Below are positions 1-10,500 of a DNA stretch of 64,000 nt, one piece after another; position 1 is the stretch's first letter, and every line of letters starts with the position of its first letter. A model generated the notes under the pieces. That model had not been told where the DNA came from. It searched no databases and worked only from the letters and a program-made list of their open reading frames with translations. The DNA is from Aptenodytes patagonicus (Eukaryota > Chordata > Aves > Sphenisciformes > Spheniscidae): assembly GCF_965638725.1 (NCBI RefSeq), contig NC_134949.1, positions 130,864,969 through 130,928,968 of the forward strand, in the 5' to 3' direction. Made by a program: the position numbers and the translations under genes.

Positions 1-1424
1 AACATCTTGTAAAACACTACATGGAAATTACAGCAAAATTAGTATTAACAGCATCGCCTCCATTCTTTTATTACAGCTCCTAAAAATCCTGTGGCCTGCT
101 TCCAGAGCTCAGAGAACCAGCTCAGCTATGAAATAGTGATAATCCAGTAAGACACGAGTGTGCCATGCTTCAGAGACCCTTTCGTACAAGAGAAATTTAA
201 ATGCTTCCCTCTCATAACCCATCTGCCCACCATGGTGAAAGAGAGCTAAGATGGAAAGGGGCCTGCTCTGCTGATGTGAAGGATCTATTCTCTCTGAGAG
301 ATGATTAAATGCTAATTAATAGTGATGAACCTAAAGAATAACATTACGCAAATAAAAACGGCCTTATAGAAACTGTCATCTGCTCCCTACAGTCACCTCT
401 GGAGTCTTGTTTTTTATTCTAAAGAGTCAGTCACCTAGGTTGGCAAGACACTGAGGTCAACAGGATTTTCACCCACAAATTTGGTGGATGCAGAACAGCC
501 TCGGTACTACAGTAAAGCTAGTGTCTCTGTAACAAGTATCATTGGACTTAAAAAGCACATGAAAGACTGAAGATGTTTCTGCAAGCTCACATGCACAAAG
601 AGCCTTTCTAGATATTCATCTATTATCTCACTGGCACATAAATTTGTAGGACAGTTGCAACAACCGAAGACACGATGATAAAAATCCAGAGATGGAGACA
701 ACTAACGGTACCAGGTAACCTAATTTACCTCCCTGACAGCACAGGGAATTGATAAATAGTCACATAATCAGAGATAAAATCAGATTCTTGGATCCATTTT
801 AAATTCCCTTGGTTTACCTATGATAATTGCCTCCATTTCCTTGACGAGCAAGGCTGGTATGAACCAGCATCCAAGAAAAAGGACCCTACTGCCTTCTTGA
901 CGGAAAAGTGCTAACAAGGCCTCCCCAGCACCCTTCCCTAGAATTTGTATTTACACTGTTTAGGCCACACAACAGGTTGCTTAGAGCAGGAGTGAACACT
1001 AAACAGCCAAAGTGTTTACTACACACACAGCAGTACTCCACCACACCCCTATCCCATCACCTGTGAAAGAGCAAGGACTTCTGCCACTGCTTGTTTATGA
1101 ATGCATCCTATGTCTTCCCAAATATAATGGAAACACTTCAAGTCACCCACTGCCCCTCTTCACCAGTCCAAACTGACCTGTTAATGTGAAAAACTTACCA
1201 TCCCCAAACTAGAGAACTGTCCAGATACAAACTCCAAGGTCAAGATGTAGCATAGTTACACAAACAGCAAGAAAAGAAGGAGCGTTCAACCAACAGCAAA
1301 GTCAATCGCTCCCTTAAATGAGGTGCACAATGCTAATCTGTACCATACACACACAATTTTCAGAACGTGAATGGGCATCAGCAATGCAAAAACTACACCG
1401 ACTTGCCAACTCCTCTGCTCCAAA

Positions 1425-1650
1425 ATACGCGAGCCGACTACACTCGTAAAACCAATTCCCTGCCAAGGAGGAGAACAGCGCGAGATCCTCGCGATGTCTG
1501 AAGGCACAACCGACGCCACACGGCAGCTTTCCCCCCGCGCCTTCCCACCCACGGGTGACCCCGGGGGACAGGCGGGGACCGCCCCCGCACCTCCTCCCAG
1601 CACACCGGAGAGAAACAGCCCAGCGCTCGTGACGGAGCGCAAGCAGAAGT
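1425..1650. promoter_or_regulatory. Intronic CpG-rich patch
   Basis: About 225 bases rich in CpG (roughly twenty, by eye) stand inside otherwise AT-rich intron sequence. On the minus strand the patch lies immediately downstream of a TATAAAA motif (1738-1744) and a strong splice donor (1679-1684). That is the arrangement expected downstream of an alternative transcription start. No transcript can be seen from sequence alone, so promoter function is an inference. A long plus-strand frame across it (1371-1811) looks like a by-product of high GC. Confidence 0.4.
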
Positions 1651-1684
1651 CACGGCTTTATCTTCTCTGTTTACTTGTACTTAC

Positions 1685-1750
1685 CCGAGCTGTCATGCTG
1701 GCATGGCTCTCCTCCGTTAGGACTGTCATCAAGGGGGTTTTATACCACAG
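1685..1750 (-). other. Candidate cassette or alternative first exon of TSPAN7
   Basis: On the minus strand a T-rich tract ending in TTGCAG (down to 1751) is followed by 66 bases and then CGG|GTAAGT (GT at 1683-1684). This is an acceptor and a donor of near-consensus quality. The 66 bases are exactly 22 codons and open only in phase 0, the phase in which TSPAN7 exon 1 ends. If included after exon 1 it would insert 22 residues into membrane segment 1, which would probably disrupt it. Alternatively, the TATAAAA at 1738-1744 may place a start near 1710, making this a short alternative first exon. Its ATG at 1694-1696 leaves four codons before the donor, again phase 0. I do not recognise the peptide. 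Both readings are inference. Confidence 0.35.
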
Positions 1751-2559
1751 CTGCAATAAAAACAAAAAAAAGCCCACCAAAAAACCCGCAAAAGGAAGCC
1801 CAGTCGGGTAAGTAGCCCAACAGGGAATTTAGGAAGCTGACTCTGGGGAGCTATGTTTTTAAACAGCATCTAGCTTTTTTTTTTTTTTAATTCAGTTATT
1901 TATTTAGCCAACAGAATTCACCTTGGGCTACGCTCACAAGAAAACACCACTATCTTTAATCTTTCAGGTATGTCATTATGAGAACAGAATGGGAAACAAC
2001 GGACTTAAGGAGGCAACTGCATGAGGCTTGTGCCTAAGCAATGGAGCACTTCAAATCCATCATGACGGGGATATTGTGCATTTTTGAGAGTGTAATTTTC
2101 CTGGATTTCAGGTAACTTAAGCACGAACAATAACATTTCTTTGCAAAAATATAGTAACTATGACTTTGCAGTCAATGGAACCACCAAAAGATATAGCAAT
2201 CTAAGCCACGTGGGAAAGCTAAAAGATTTGTCAAAATATTTCCTTTAAAACTGTCTTCTAACAGATATTAACAAAATTTAAAAGAAAAAACATAAGCACG
2301 GTAAGTAAGAGATATTAAAAAGACCAGACACATGCAGAAACCAACACACAAGCACTGGAAAAAAGTTCTAGGGTGAAAAACAGTAGTTTCAGCAACCCAG
2401 CTGGACATTCACAGCAAAGATGACTAATGCCACTAGTAACTCAAAGGGACATGCAAATTTAATCCCATATTATAATGCATGGCTCGAACGGCTGCATTTG
2501 AAGATGGGTCAGCAGTTCAGCCATAAATTTGTGCTACGGAGCAGGCCATCGCGCTTGCT

Positions 2560-2875
2560 CTTTGTCTTGGGCATTTCCCAGAAAACGGCTTTGTGAGCTC
2601 CCAAAATGGTGGGCGAATGCCACCTCCGCTGTACCACTGCGGCCTGAGGACCAGGAGCTGCCCACCCTGACGCCGCAGCCGCTCCCAGCCCCCCTGCCAC
2701 CGACCTCCTTTTCGAGGAAGCCTGAGAGAAGAGGGAGATGGGGGGGCCACTTCTCCGAAGCAAACACTGGCTCTCCCCACGCCCCCTGTGCCAGAGGGGG
2801 CCGGAGCCCCTCATCCTTCACAGAGCCATCTTCTGACCACCTGAGCCCTCCACGCCGGTGACACCGCATTCCCGC
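2560..2875. promoter_or_regulatory. Second intronic CpG-rich patch with adjacent minus-strand splice donor
   Basis: About 315 bases of high GC with roughly twenty CpG lie in intron 1. About 110 bases upstream on the minus strand is a consensus donor, CAG|GTAAGTG, with the exon side ending at 2985. A weak acceptor-like AG precedes it by about 38 bases. The layout (donor, then CpG-rich DNA downstream) repeats that of the 1.4-1.75 kb patch, so this may be another alternative first exon or an intronic enhancer. Several overlapping frames across the patch on both strands look like GC-driven chance openings. Confidence 0.3.
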
Positions 2876-5800
2876 GGCACCAGAGGAACTGGCTACAAGA
2901 AGACGAATGATATGGAAACATGCAATTTCAAGCTGTTTTAAAACCACAGTGCCGGCTGTGGCCTCGCAGCCAAGTGACACTTACCTGTCCTGCCACACTC
3001 CGGTCCACAGCCCTCCTGCCACCTGCTAACCCCCAAGGGGTCATACCAGGATGCACAGGTCCGTTTTCCAAGCGATAAAAACTTGGAAAACTAAACTACT
3101 AGTATTGCAAATAGGTATCTTAGTTCTGATTTTATCAAATAGCAAAAGACAAGCCAAGTTCTAAGAACCTAATTTAGTATCCAAAACACCAATCCTGGTC
3201 AGAAGATGCTCTTCAGATCAGTGACCCACCTTGGAAAGATATCTGAATGGAAACTCTACTTATATGCTTTTATTACATTAATTAACAGCAAGAAATCCCC
3301 ATACTAGCAGGACAGCACATACAAAGCACTCATTCGAGTGCCAAGTGTCTCACAGGGCCTAAAATCGGAAGCTAATCACTTTGCTACGGTGCCTGTTTGG
3401 GGCAACAACAAGCTTTGCATGGGAAGATGAAACCCATTTTCTGCAGCCCTATAACTTTAAGGACCAGTGCATGCACCCTTAAAGCTCACTCCCAAAACAC
3501 ATTGAGGCAGGCTGTTAATTTGATAACAAAATATATTTCAAAGCCTACAATGAAATATTAAGTATACATACATTTTAAGACATAAGATCATTTAAGAACT
3601 AGATAAATATAAGGTACTGAGGGGTGCTTAAACATTTCATTCCCCTATAAAAAATTCACTTTGAATTCTAATCCAAAATTCATCTTCCCTTAAAAACAAG
3701 ACATGTTATATCTCAGATTTCTATGCAAGCAATTTATGATACCCAAAAGGAAAAAAATAAAAATAGCTAACAGCCAAGCAGTGCTTTTACTGCTTTTTTT
3801 TTTAATCTGCTAGTTCCAAACCAGATGCATGCAGTACAGAATTCTGATTAGCAAAAAAACGGCTGTTGAATTTTTATTACTACATCCCTTAAGGACCAAA
3901 AGCGGTAACCCTAGGCATTTAATGTGTACTATGAATAACAATACATATGAGCACATAAAAAACTTGTTATCTTTGTTTACGGAATTTTTTTACCATGTTG
4001 ATACATTTACGGAAAGAAGTTGGGAAGTATGGTGAGGGAGAGGAGAGGAAGCTATCAAAATAACAAATGCCGTTAAATAAAACCTATTTGGAAAGGAACA
4101 AGCTACGCAGTACGAAATTTGAATGAACCATGTCTCTTCATTACCGCCCTGCAGCTCCCATGTAATCAGTGGAGCCTCATTTAATGCTTACACTAAAAGC
4201 CTTCATCTACATATATCTCACCCATTGATACAAATGTAATTCATATTTAACCCTGACAAATAATCACTCATGATAGGAATGTTCTGCGTACATAGATTTT
4301 CTTCTTTTATAAACAATGTAAACACAGAGAAGTCCTTCTGGATGTTTCAAAACAGCTCACTGGATTCAAAGAAGCATCTTCTCTCCCCGTCCCCTCACAT
4401 CACAATCCATAACCACCTGGCCAGATATCCGAAGGGTTTCCACCGCATACTTCCCCATCACAGGACCACTTTCCTCCGTGTGTTATACCGCAACTCCAAC
4501 CCCACAGCTAGACAAAACCCGTACAAACTGCAGCTAAGCAACACAGGGCTTTCTCCTTCAGAAGTTAGCTTACAACCTCTCACAAAAACATGGGTAAGCC
4601 ATCAGAATAAAATTCTACAAACCAGCCATTTGTGGCACTGGCATGTTTTCCTTCTGGTGTTGAGATAAGTCCAAGAAATAAATTTTTAAAATAGTTCCTG
4701 CTATTGAATCCTCTCCATATTTTCAGCTCTGAGAACTCACAGGGACCGAATTTGAGTTACGCTGACTCTGGAGCCAGCAGCTTGTGAGAGTACAAAGAGC
4801 ACCCCAGAAAATAATGGAGGGGGGTTGAGACAACTCCGCGCATCCCTCAGCTCTCGAACTTGCCTATAAAAAGAAAATGAGGATACGGCCAGAGCACACC
4901 ATGTTTCTGCTCCAATTTATACTAAATGGGTTGATTCAAAGCCCAGAAATGGGCCAAAAATGTGAATTCGTTTTTGTTCTTCTGTGCTAAAAGGAAAAAT
5001 AACTGACGAAGACTTAGGGCCTGCTGTCAGCTACTCCGGACCGTTACCAAGCACCTTGTTGTCTTCTCCCATTCAGATCTGCTTAGGTTTCCCTAGGCTG
5101 GTGCCTTGGGAAACCAGATGCAACAGCAAGCACGATGGAAAAGAAATTCATTTTCTTTTGCTCATGGCTGCAGGATTCTGTCTCCAACCGTTTATTTTCT
5201 TCCTCCTTTTCCAAGCTCAAGGAAGAGGACAAACAGACAAACACCCTGACAGCTGTCGGGTGTTAAGTAACTGGAAGAGCCACATTAGTGGGCCATGCCC
5301 TTGGAGAAGACTGGGACACACGGGAGCCTGACAGACAGTTCAGAGGAAAAGAATTTGCACTAGAGCATCCCACCGGCACAGACGCATTGCTGTAGCCCAA
5401 ACCAGAGCTCAGCTGTGTTATTTACCCTACGAGGTCCCAGCTGTCAACCTGGCCTGGCATCACGACGGCCTACAGCGCAAATGCCCTTAGCCAGCTGCTT
5501 GGCTCAATGTACAATTCTCTCTTTTTTAATGAGATTAGCGTTCATGAAATGTGCTAGCTCGATGGGCATGCCGATTTAAGTCCTCTGTTTATTCAGGCTA
5601 CAGCAGATACAGCGGTCACTTTTAAAAAGGCGTAATTTGAAAAGATACCATGAATTCACCAGAGCTCCTGCAGTTGCTCATTAATCACAGGAAGAAGAGG
5701 GGTCTCTTGTAGATCCGTTGAGAACAGAGCACTAGAAAGGATGAATCTTTAAATCGTGGCAAGCGTATAAACTTAGCAACCTACCTCCTTGAGACTAGCG

Positions 5801-5908
5801 TGAAGGATCTACTTGCCAACAAAAAAACAACAGATGATTCCGGCTTCCTATCCATTTCAGTCATCAGACACATCTGCTGCGGTTACCACCAAAATTGTTA
5901 AAAAAGAA

Positions 5909-5949
5909 GGGGGGGGGGGGTGTATGTTAAATACCAGGGGGTGGGGGGG
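5909..5949 (+). repeat. Two G homopolymer runs
   Basis: Twelve consecutive G at 5909-5920 are followed 16 bases later by G5-T-G7 (5937-5949). The pair could form an intermolecular or long-loop G-quadruplex, and such runs are prone to assembly error. Confidence 0.7.
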
Positions 5950-6475
5950 TCAATAACACAGAGGTACTGCCGTAAGTATGGATTAGCAAAATGACTTTTG
6001 GTTATGAAGTTACAAGTTGAAGCAGGAAGAGTCATATCTTCACTATAAAGATGTAAAACATTATTACCATGAATAAGCAATTCTTTGTTTAGAATGCATT
6101 TTTAAGCAGAATGATGAAAATCTGAGTTACTCCGTTTCACTGACACTTTTCACAGCACAAAGCTGTTAAAACAATAATACACAATCAGCTTCCCTCGCTA
6201 GGAAGTGACAAACCCCCTTCAGTGTATTGTATCAATGATGTGCAGATTACGGTCTCTAACAGTGCACGGTGGGGCCGTTATCATATGTTGTCACCATGTA
6301 CCATTAAAAGGTCTTTAATCTGCAGATTGCCGCCACAATACGCTGCTCACGCCAGGGATCTGCCGAGTAACTGGCCAGGACGCTGCGAAAACCTCCAGCC
6401 TCCGGGGTCGCCTGAAAAAGCCGGCTCCCCCTCAGTCAATCACTGCAACTCAATTAATGTATCTGGGTCATAAAA

Positions 6476-6563
6476 ATGGTTTACGGGAGCCTGAGCCGGG
6501 TTACGAAACGCAGCGCGGAGGATACACCGGGCGGCGGTGGAGGTCAGCCCCCGGTGCGCCCAG
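6476..6563 (+). other. Candidate divergent (antisense) first exon, plus strand
   Basis: The plus strand carries CAG|GTAAGA at 6561-6568, an almost perfect splice donor, inside the CpG island and opposite in direction to TSPAN7. An ATG at 6476 with A at -3 and G at +4 opens a frame that reaches the donor without a stop. A second plus-strand donor, GAG|GTGAGC, occurs at 7300-7307. Divergent spliced non-coding transcripts are common at CpG-island promoters. A rightward transcript starting near 6400 would be antisense to TSPAN7 exon 1. No acceptor partner was identified and the peptide is not recognised. Confidence 0.25.
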
Positions 6564-6831
6564 GTAAGAGCCGGGCCGAGCACGGGGGGGGGGTCGGGGA
6601 GGGGGCACGGAGGCGGCACCCCGCCGGGCCCCAGGGCGGGACGGGGATGCGGCAGGCAGCGGGGAGACGGGCGGCGGGGCCGCCCCGCAGCCCCCCCGCC
6701 CCGGTCCAGCGGGCCAGGGAGGCGGCGGGGAAGGGGGCGGCCATCGCGGCAGCCGGGAAGACCCCTGCAACTTTCCCCCGCCGGGGCTCGGGGGTATTAG
6801 TCCGCCGCAAGAAGAGGCAAAAAAAAATAAT

Positions 6832-6909
6832 TTTTATATATATGTGTGCGTGTGCATACATATATACGTGTGTGTGTGTGTGTGTATATATGTGTATGCA
6901 CGTATATAT
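6832..6909. repeat. TG/TA microsatellite
   Basis: An imperfect alternating purine-pyrimidine array of TA and TG units, including a pure (TG) run, sits within the CpG island about 200 bases downstream of TSPAN7 exon 1 in intron 1. It is probably length-polymorphic and potentially Z-DNA forming. Confidence 0.9.
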
Positions 6910-7111
6910 TCCGGCATCCATAGAGCTACGTCCCCGCGCGGCACACCGGTGACATCCCGGCGGAGCCGCGCTGCGGAGCCCCCGCAGCCCGCAGGCGGCC
7001 GCCACCGGCCCCGCCGCCCGCCCCGGGCAGGTGGGGGCCGCGGCCGCCGCGGGGGTGCCGGGCCCTGCCCGGCGGTCGGTCGGTGGCCGCGCCGCGCCGC
7101 GCCGCACTCAC

Positions 7112-7192
7112 CCAGAAGACGAAGGAGTAGATGATGAGGAGGGTTTTCAGACACGTTATCACGGGTTTGGTCTCCATTCTCCTCGATGCCAT
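7112..7192 (-). CDS. TSPAN7: Tetraspanin-7, exon 1 (partial gene)
   Basis: Reading from 7192 down, the exon gives 27 codons starting MASRRMETKPVITC and ending YSFVFW. It is followed at once by the donor GTGAGT (7106-7111). This start and the phase-0 exon end match the first exon of vertebrate TSPAN7 (also TM4SF2, A15, CD231), a four-pass membrane protein of roughly 250 residues, so only the first tenth is here. The exon encodes the short cytoplasmic N-terminus, with the basic and cysteine-bearing membrane-proximal stretch, and most of membrane segment 1 (from about residue 16). The start codon has A at -3 and G at +4. TSPAN7 is known as a neuronal tetraspanin that binds PICK1 and affects AMPA-receptor trafficking, and it is an intellectual-disability gene in humans. 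Its promoter is the surrounding CpG island. The frame stays open far upstream of the ATG, which I attribute to GC content. Confidence 0.96.
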
Positions 7193-7225
7193 AATACTGA
7201 GATCCCGGCTGCAGGCTGGGCGCGG

Positions 7226-7305
7226 GAGGAGGAGGAGGAGGAGGAGGGAGGGAGGGAGGGAGGGAGGAGGAGAAGGGGGGCGGGCGGGGGGGGCGGAGGG
7301 AGGTG
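7226..7305. repeat. GGA/GGGA purine tract
   Basis: About 80 bases of almost pure purine (repeated GGA then GGGA, then G-rich with two GGGCGG boxes) lie just upstream of the TSPAN7 start codon. Seen from the gene it is a pyrimidine-rich CCT/CCCT tract in the presumed 5' UTR or core promoter. Such tracts can form G-quadruplex or triplex DNA and bind Sp1/MAZ-type factors. Confidence 0.75.
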
Positions 7306-7560
7306 AGCTCAGCGCTGGGCTCGCCCCGCCGCGCCGCTCGCCTCGGCCCGGCTCACCGCGCCGCCTGCCGCCGCCGCCCGCAGCCCCCCGCCGCCCCCGC
7401 CGGAGGGAGCGCGCCCCGCCGCCGCCCGCCCCGCCGCCAGGGGGCGCTGCCCGCGGGGCGCCGCCGCCGAGGGGAGAGGGGGCTCCGCGGGAAGAGGGGC
7501 AGGGGCGGGGTGGGGGGGCGACCCGCCGGCCGTCCCGCCGCTTAACTCCCTGAAGCTTCA

Positions 7561-10500
7561 TCATCTGCCGGGGGGTGACCGCAGGGCACCGGGCTCTGCC
7601 CCCAGGGTGAAATTTGCTGGACTGTCTCGGGGGGGAGGGGGGTGCGGGGAGAGCCTGGTTCTGAAAGACGAAGTGAAAGACACACCCCACACCCCCCCTG
7701 CAGCCCCCTTTTCTTGTGAAGATGCTCACAGACATTACTTGGCCTGCTCGGTTGCTTGGGGAGGTGGGACTGGAAAGTCGGAGCTGGAGAAGGAATTGCC
7801 CGTATGGGAGGAAATGTGTTTCAGTGTCATGATGAAAATTTGTGTTTGTATCCAAGCTGTAAGGGTCTGGAGACCGTGGCAAGCGCAAGTAGCACAGGTT
7901 TAACGGCGCGCTGGTTACAGCCACATAACGCGGGTGAGCCAGGCTGTATCTAAGAGCGAGAGCTCTGCAGCGGATCCATTTGAGGGGCCAGGGCTCCTCC
8001 AGCTCTGCATCTCTGACATACCTCTCTTTGGCAGCTCTAGCGCACGTGATTGCGTCGAGACAGTAGGATTTATGGATGTTACCTTATAAGAGCAGGTCAT
8101 GAAGCTGGGATGCTGCTGGAGCCTGGTCCCTAACCTTGGCTTCACCTCAGCCTCGAATCTGGACTCTACCCTAAAACTAATCTGGACATCGAACGCTGGC
8201 CTAAACTGATCCGAAACCTTGTACTTCTGCGTCTTTGAGACCCTGAGCTTCAGCTGGAACAGACCTGGCTCGTCTCTGCCGGGCCAGGATGGGCCTCGAG
8301 TGGCAACACACCCTGGCGAGAGAGCACAGCCCTGGAGAGAGCCTGCTTCTTGCTATTGTCACTGCAGCTACCAGCCCACCGCAAAATCCAGCAGAGAAAT
8401 AACCATATTAGTCTAGGAATGGAAAGGGAACTGATCCTGCCGAGCCCTGGCAGCAGAGCGGTGATGTGGGTCTCACCAGCCTCCTCCGGGTGGGGATAAA
8501 AGAGGCTTGTGGTGTGGCTGCCTCCAAGAAGAGCGTGGCCAGAATGAGTGTGCACATGTACCTCGGTAGCCTGAACTGCTGCACCAAGACCACGGGCAGG
8601 CGTGGAGGGAATGCTTTCAGGTTTTCTTTTCTGTAGTTCACGTTTTGGAGGAGGGTATGTGTGCATGGGAGTGAATGCTGGAGCACAGCATGTCCCTCCT
8701 AAATGGTGTGCCTGCACACTCCCCAAAGCAGGGACCTCCAAACTACACCTTTTACTGCATTAAAATCGAAACAAGGTCAATGCTAAGCAGCGTATCTCCT
8801 CAAGCTACGAAAACAATGTAGTTTGTGCAGCTGAGACATACCAAAGTGATAAAGCAGACTTTGCCATTCGAGGGACAGTGTTTAAAAACAGAGAGAGAAA
8901 AAATGGTCCCTGAGCAAGTGCTTTTGTTATATGCAGAAATTTTGCCATGAAGACTGCTGCAAGATTTTGCTGGGTTTGACTTATGACTTTAACAGTTGGC
9001 TATTTTAATGGATAGCCTACTGTTTCCTGAAACAATGAAGGCATTTAAAGGATGCTTGGAGGGGGAGTATTCTGCAGGAGATACTGTTTTTTGAAGCATT
9101 CACCACTTTTGTGGAAAATTTAGATGATAGGTGCATAAATCTTTATTGACTTGGCCATTAAAATGTAAATAAGTGCAGTAACTGCAAAAAATTATGTTGA
9201 CACTAAAAACAGTTAAAAATATTCACTGTACAAAAGTTACAGTAAGATTTTTGACAGAAAATAGCTAAGCAAGAGCAGGAGAAACTTATTTTCCTACCCC
9301 TCACACATGGGCTGTAGAAAACAAATGCTGCTGTCACAGGCCAGGGGACAATAACCATTTATTTCAGTAGCTATGGTTGTACCTCCCTTCTCCTTCAGGT
9401 GTTTTTAAGAAAGTGTGAAACAAAATATCATATCAACCAGAATTTAAGTATCCAACCAACAGAAACCATGTATGGCTATTTTGGTAGACACTGATTTTGA
9501 CAGAGTTGCATTTTTTGCCAATAGCACGTGATTTTAGGTCACTCCATCTTGTTGTGCCTAATTTGAGATACAGCCCCTGAGTCTTCTCACAAGGATGTGT
9601 TGGGGATTTAAACTCCATAAATGCCTACAAAGCCTCCCTTTACAATGTTGTTAAAACTCAGAGGGTTTTGCACCAGGGAACTTGCACCAGGGAATCAGAG
9701 AGAAAACAGGCGCAAGAAGAGAAGTCCACATCAGGAAATACGGTTCCTTCCTCCACGAATGTCAGTCCCTAGAGGGGATGATGTTCTGAAAACCGCGAAA
9801 TGGAGACTCCATGTTATCTCCACCCGAACCTACGGTCTCCTGCCGAGACTGTATTTGGAGGAACACCGAGTTGCTTTTTGACATACAGTCAAGCAGCATA
9901 TACTTTATTGGATGTCGATGCAAATTTTGATTAAGAATGAGAAAGTCTGAAGGGAGCTGGACATAAATCTGCCTGGTTACAGGAAATACCATTAAAATAC
10001 GACCAGAGCAAGAAGCCATCAAACATTTTAGGCTTAAATGGAATTACTGAACAATTGCTACCCTTCATGTGTGCATTGGAAACACGTTTACCTTTTAAAA
10101 TTATTTTATCGTATTTTTGCAGATTTGGGAGTGCAGATTTTCAAGTATATTTCTTGAACAAAATCAAGGCAAGTCTTTCTAAAGCAAAATACATTTTCAG
10201 TTCTGTAATCCATGTTTGCAAAGTTGGGAACATAATTGCTCTTCACATCTCCCTGCAGAGAGAACGTTCTTGTAGTTATTCAAAACAGGACATTTTTGCC
10301 TAGCTGTGTCATTTGAAAAATATTTCTTTAAAACACTAGCAGTTTGCAGGGGATTCTTCTGACAATGGGTGCCCGTGAGCTCCCTTTTCTTCATAATGGA
10401 CAGGGAATATCCTCTTTCTTAATAAGTCTGTCTGCAGCACATCGGTCTAGGAGCTCTTTCATCCCACAACGGGAGAGCATCGCATCATAGAAAGTGAAAA

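Larger units (their letters stand above)
1..7111 (-). other. TSPAN7: TSPAN7 intron 1 (3' part off the left edge)
   Basis: This stretch follows the splice donor of TSPAN7 exon 1 on the minus strand and runs off the left edge. I see no sequence encoding the second TSPAN7 exon (rest of membrane segment 1, small loop, segments 2 and 3), so the first intron is at least 7.1 kb. It is mostly AT-rich and without recognisable repeats. The exceptions are two CpG-rich patches (about 1425-1650 and 2560-2875), two G runs (5909-5920 and 5937-5949), a TG/TA microsatellite near 6832-6909 and the intronic shoulder of the promoter CpG island. The assignment as intron is inferred from exon 1 and its donor. A long first intron is usual for this gene. 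Confidence 0.85.
6340..7560. promoter_or_regulatory. TSPAN7: CpG island and promoter of TSPAN7
   Basis: About 1.2 kb of very GC- and CpG-rich DNA surrounds TSPAN7 exon 1. It contains several GGGCGG-type Sp1 boxes (for example near 6634, 7280 and 7503) and no TATA box in a useful position for the minus-strand gene. This is the classic TATA-less, dispersed-start vertebrate promoter. Transcription of TSPAN7 should start upstream of 7192, probably within 7200-7500, and run leftward. The exact start cannot be read from sequence. Long frames crossing the island in all directions are explained by the scarcity of AT-rich stop codons. Confidence 0.85.

Noticed and set aside
6501..7553. Many long frames across the CpG island
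   Set aside because: All are Gly/Pro/Arg-rich products of GC-rich DNA. Only the 27 codons at 7112-7192 match a known protein.
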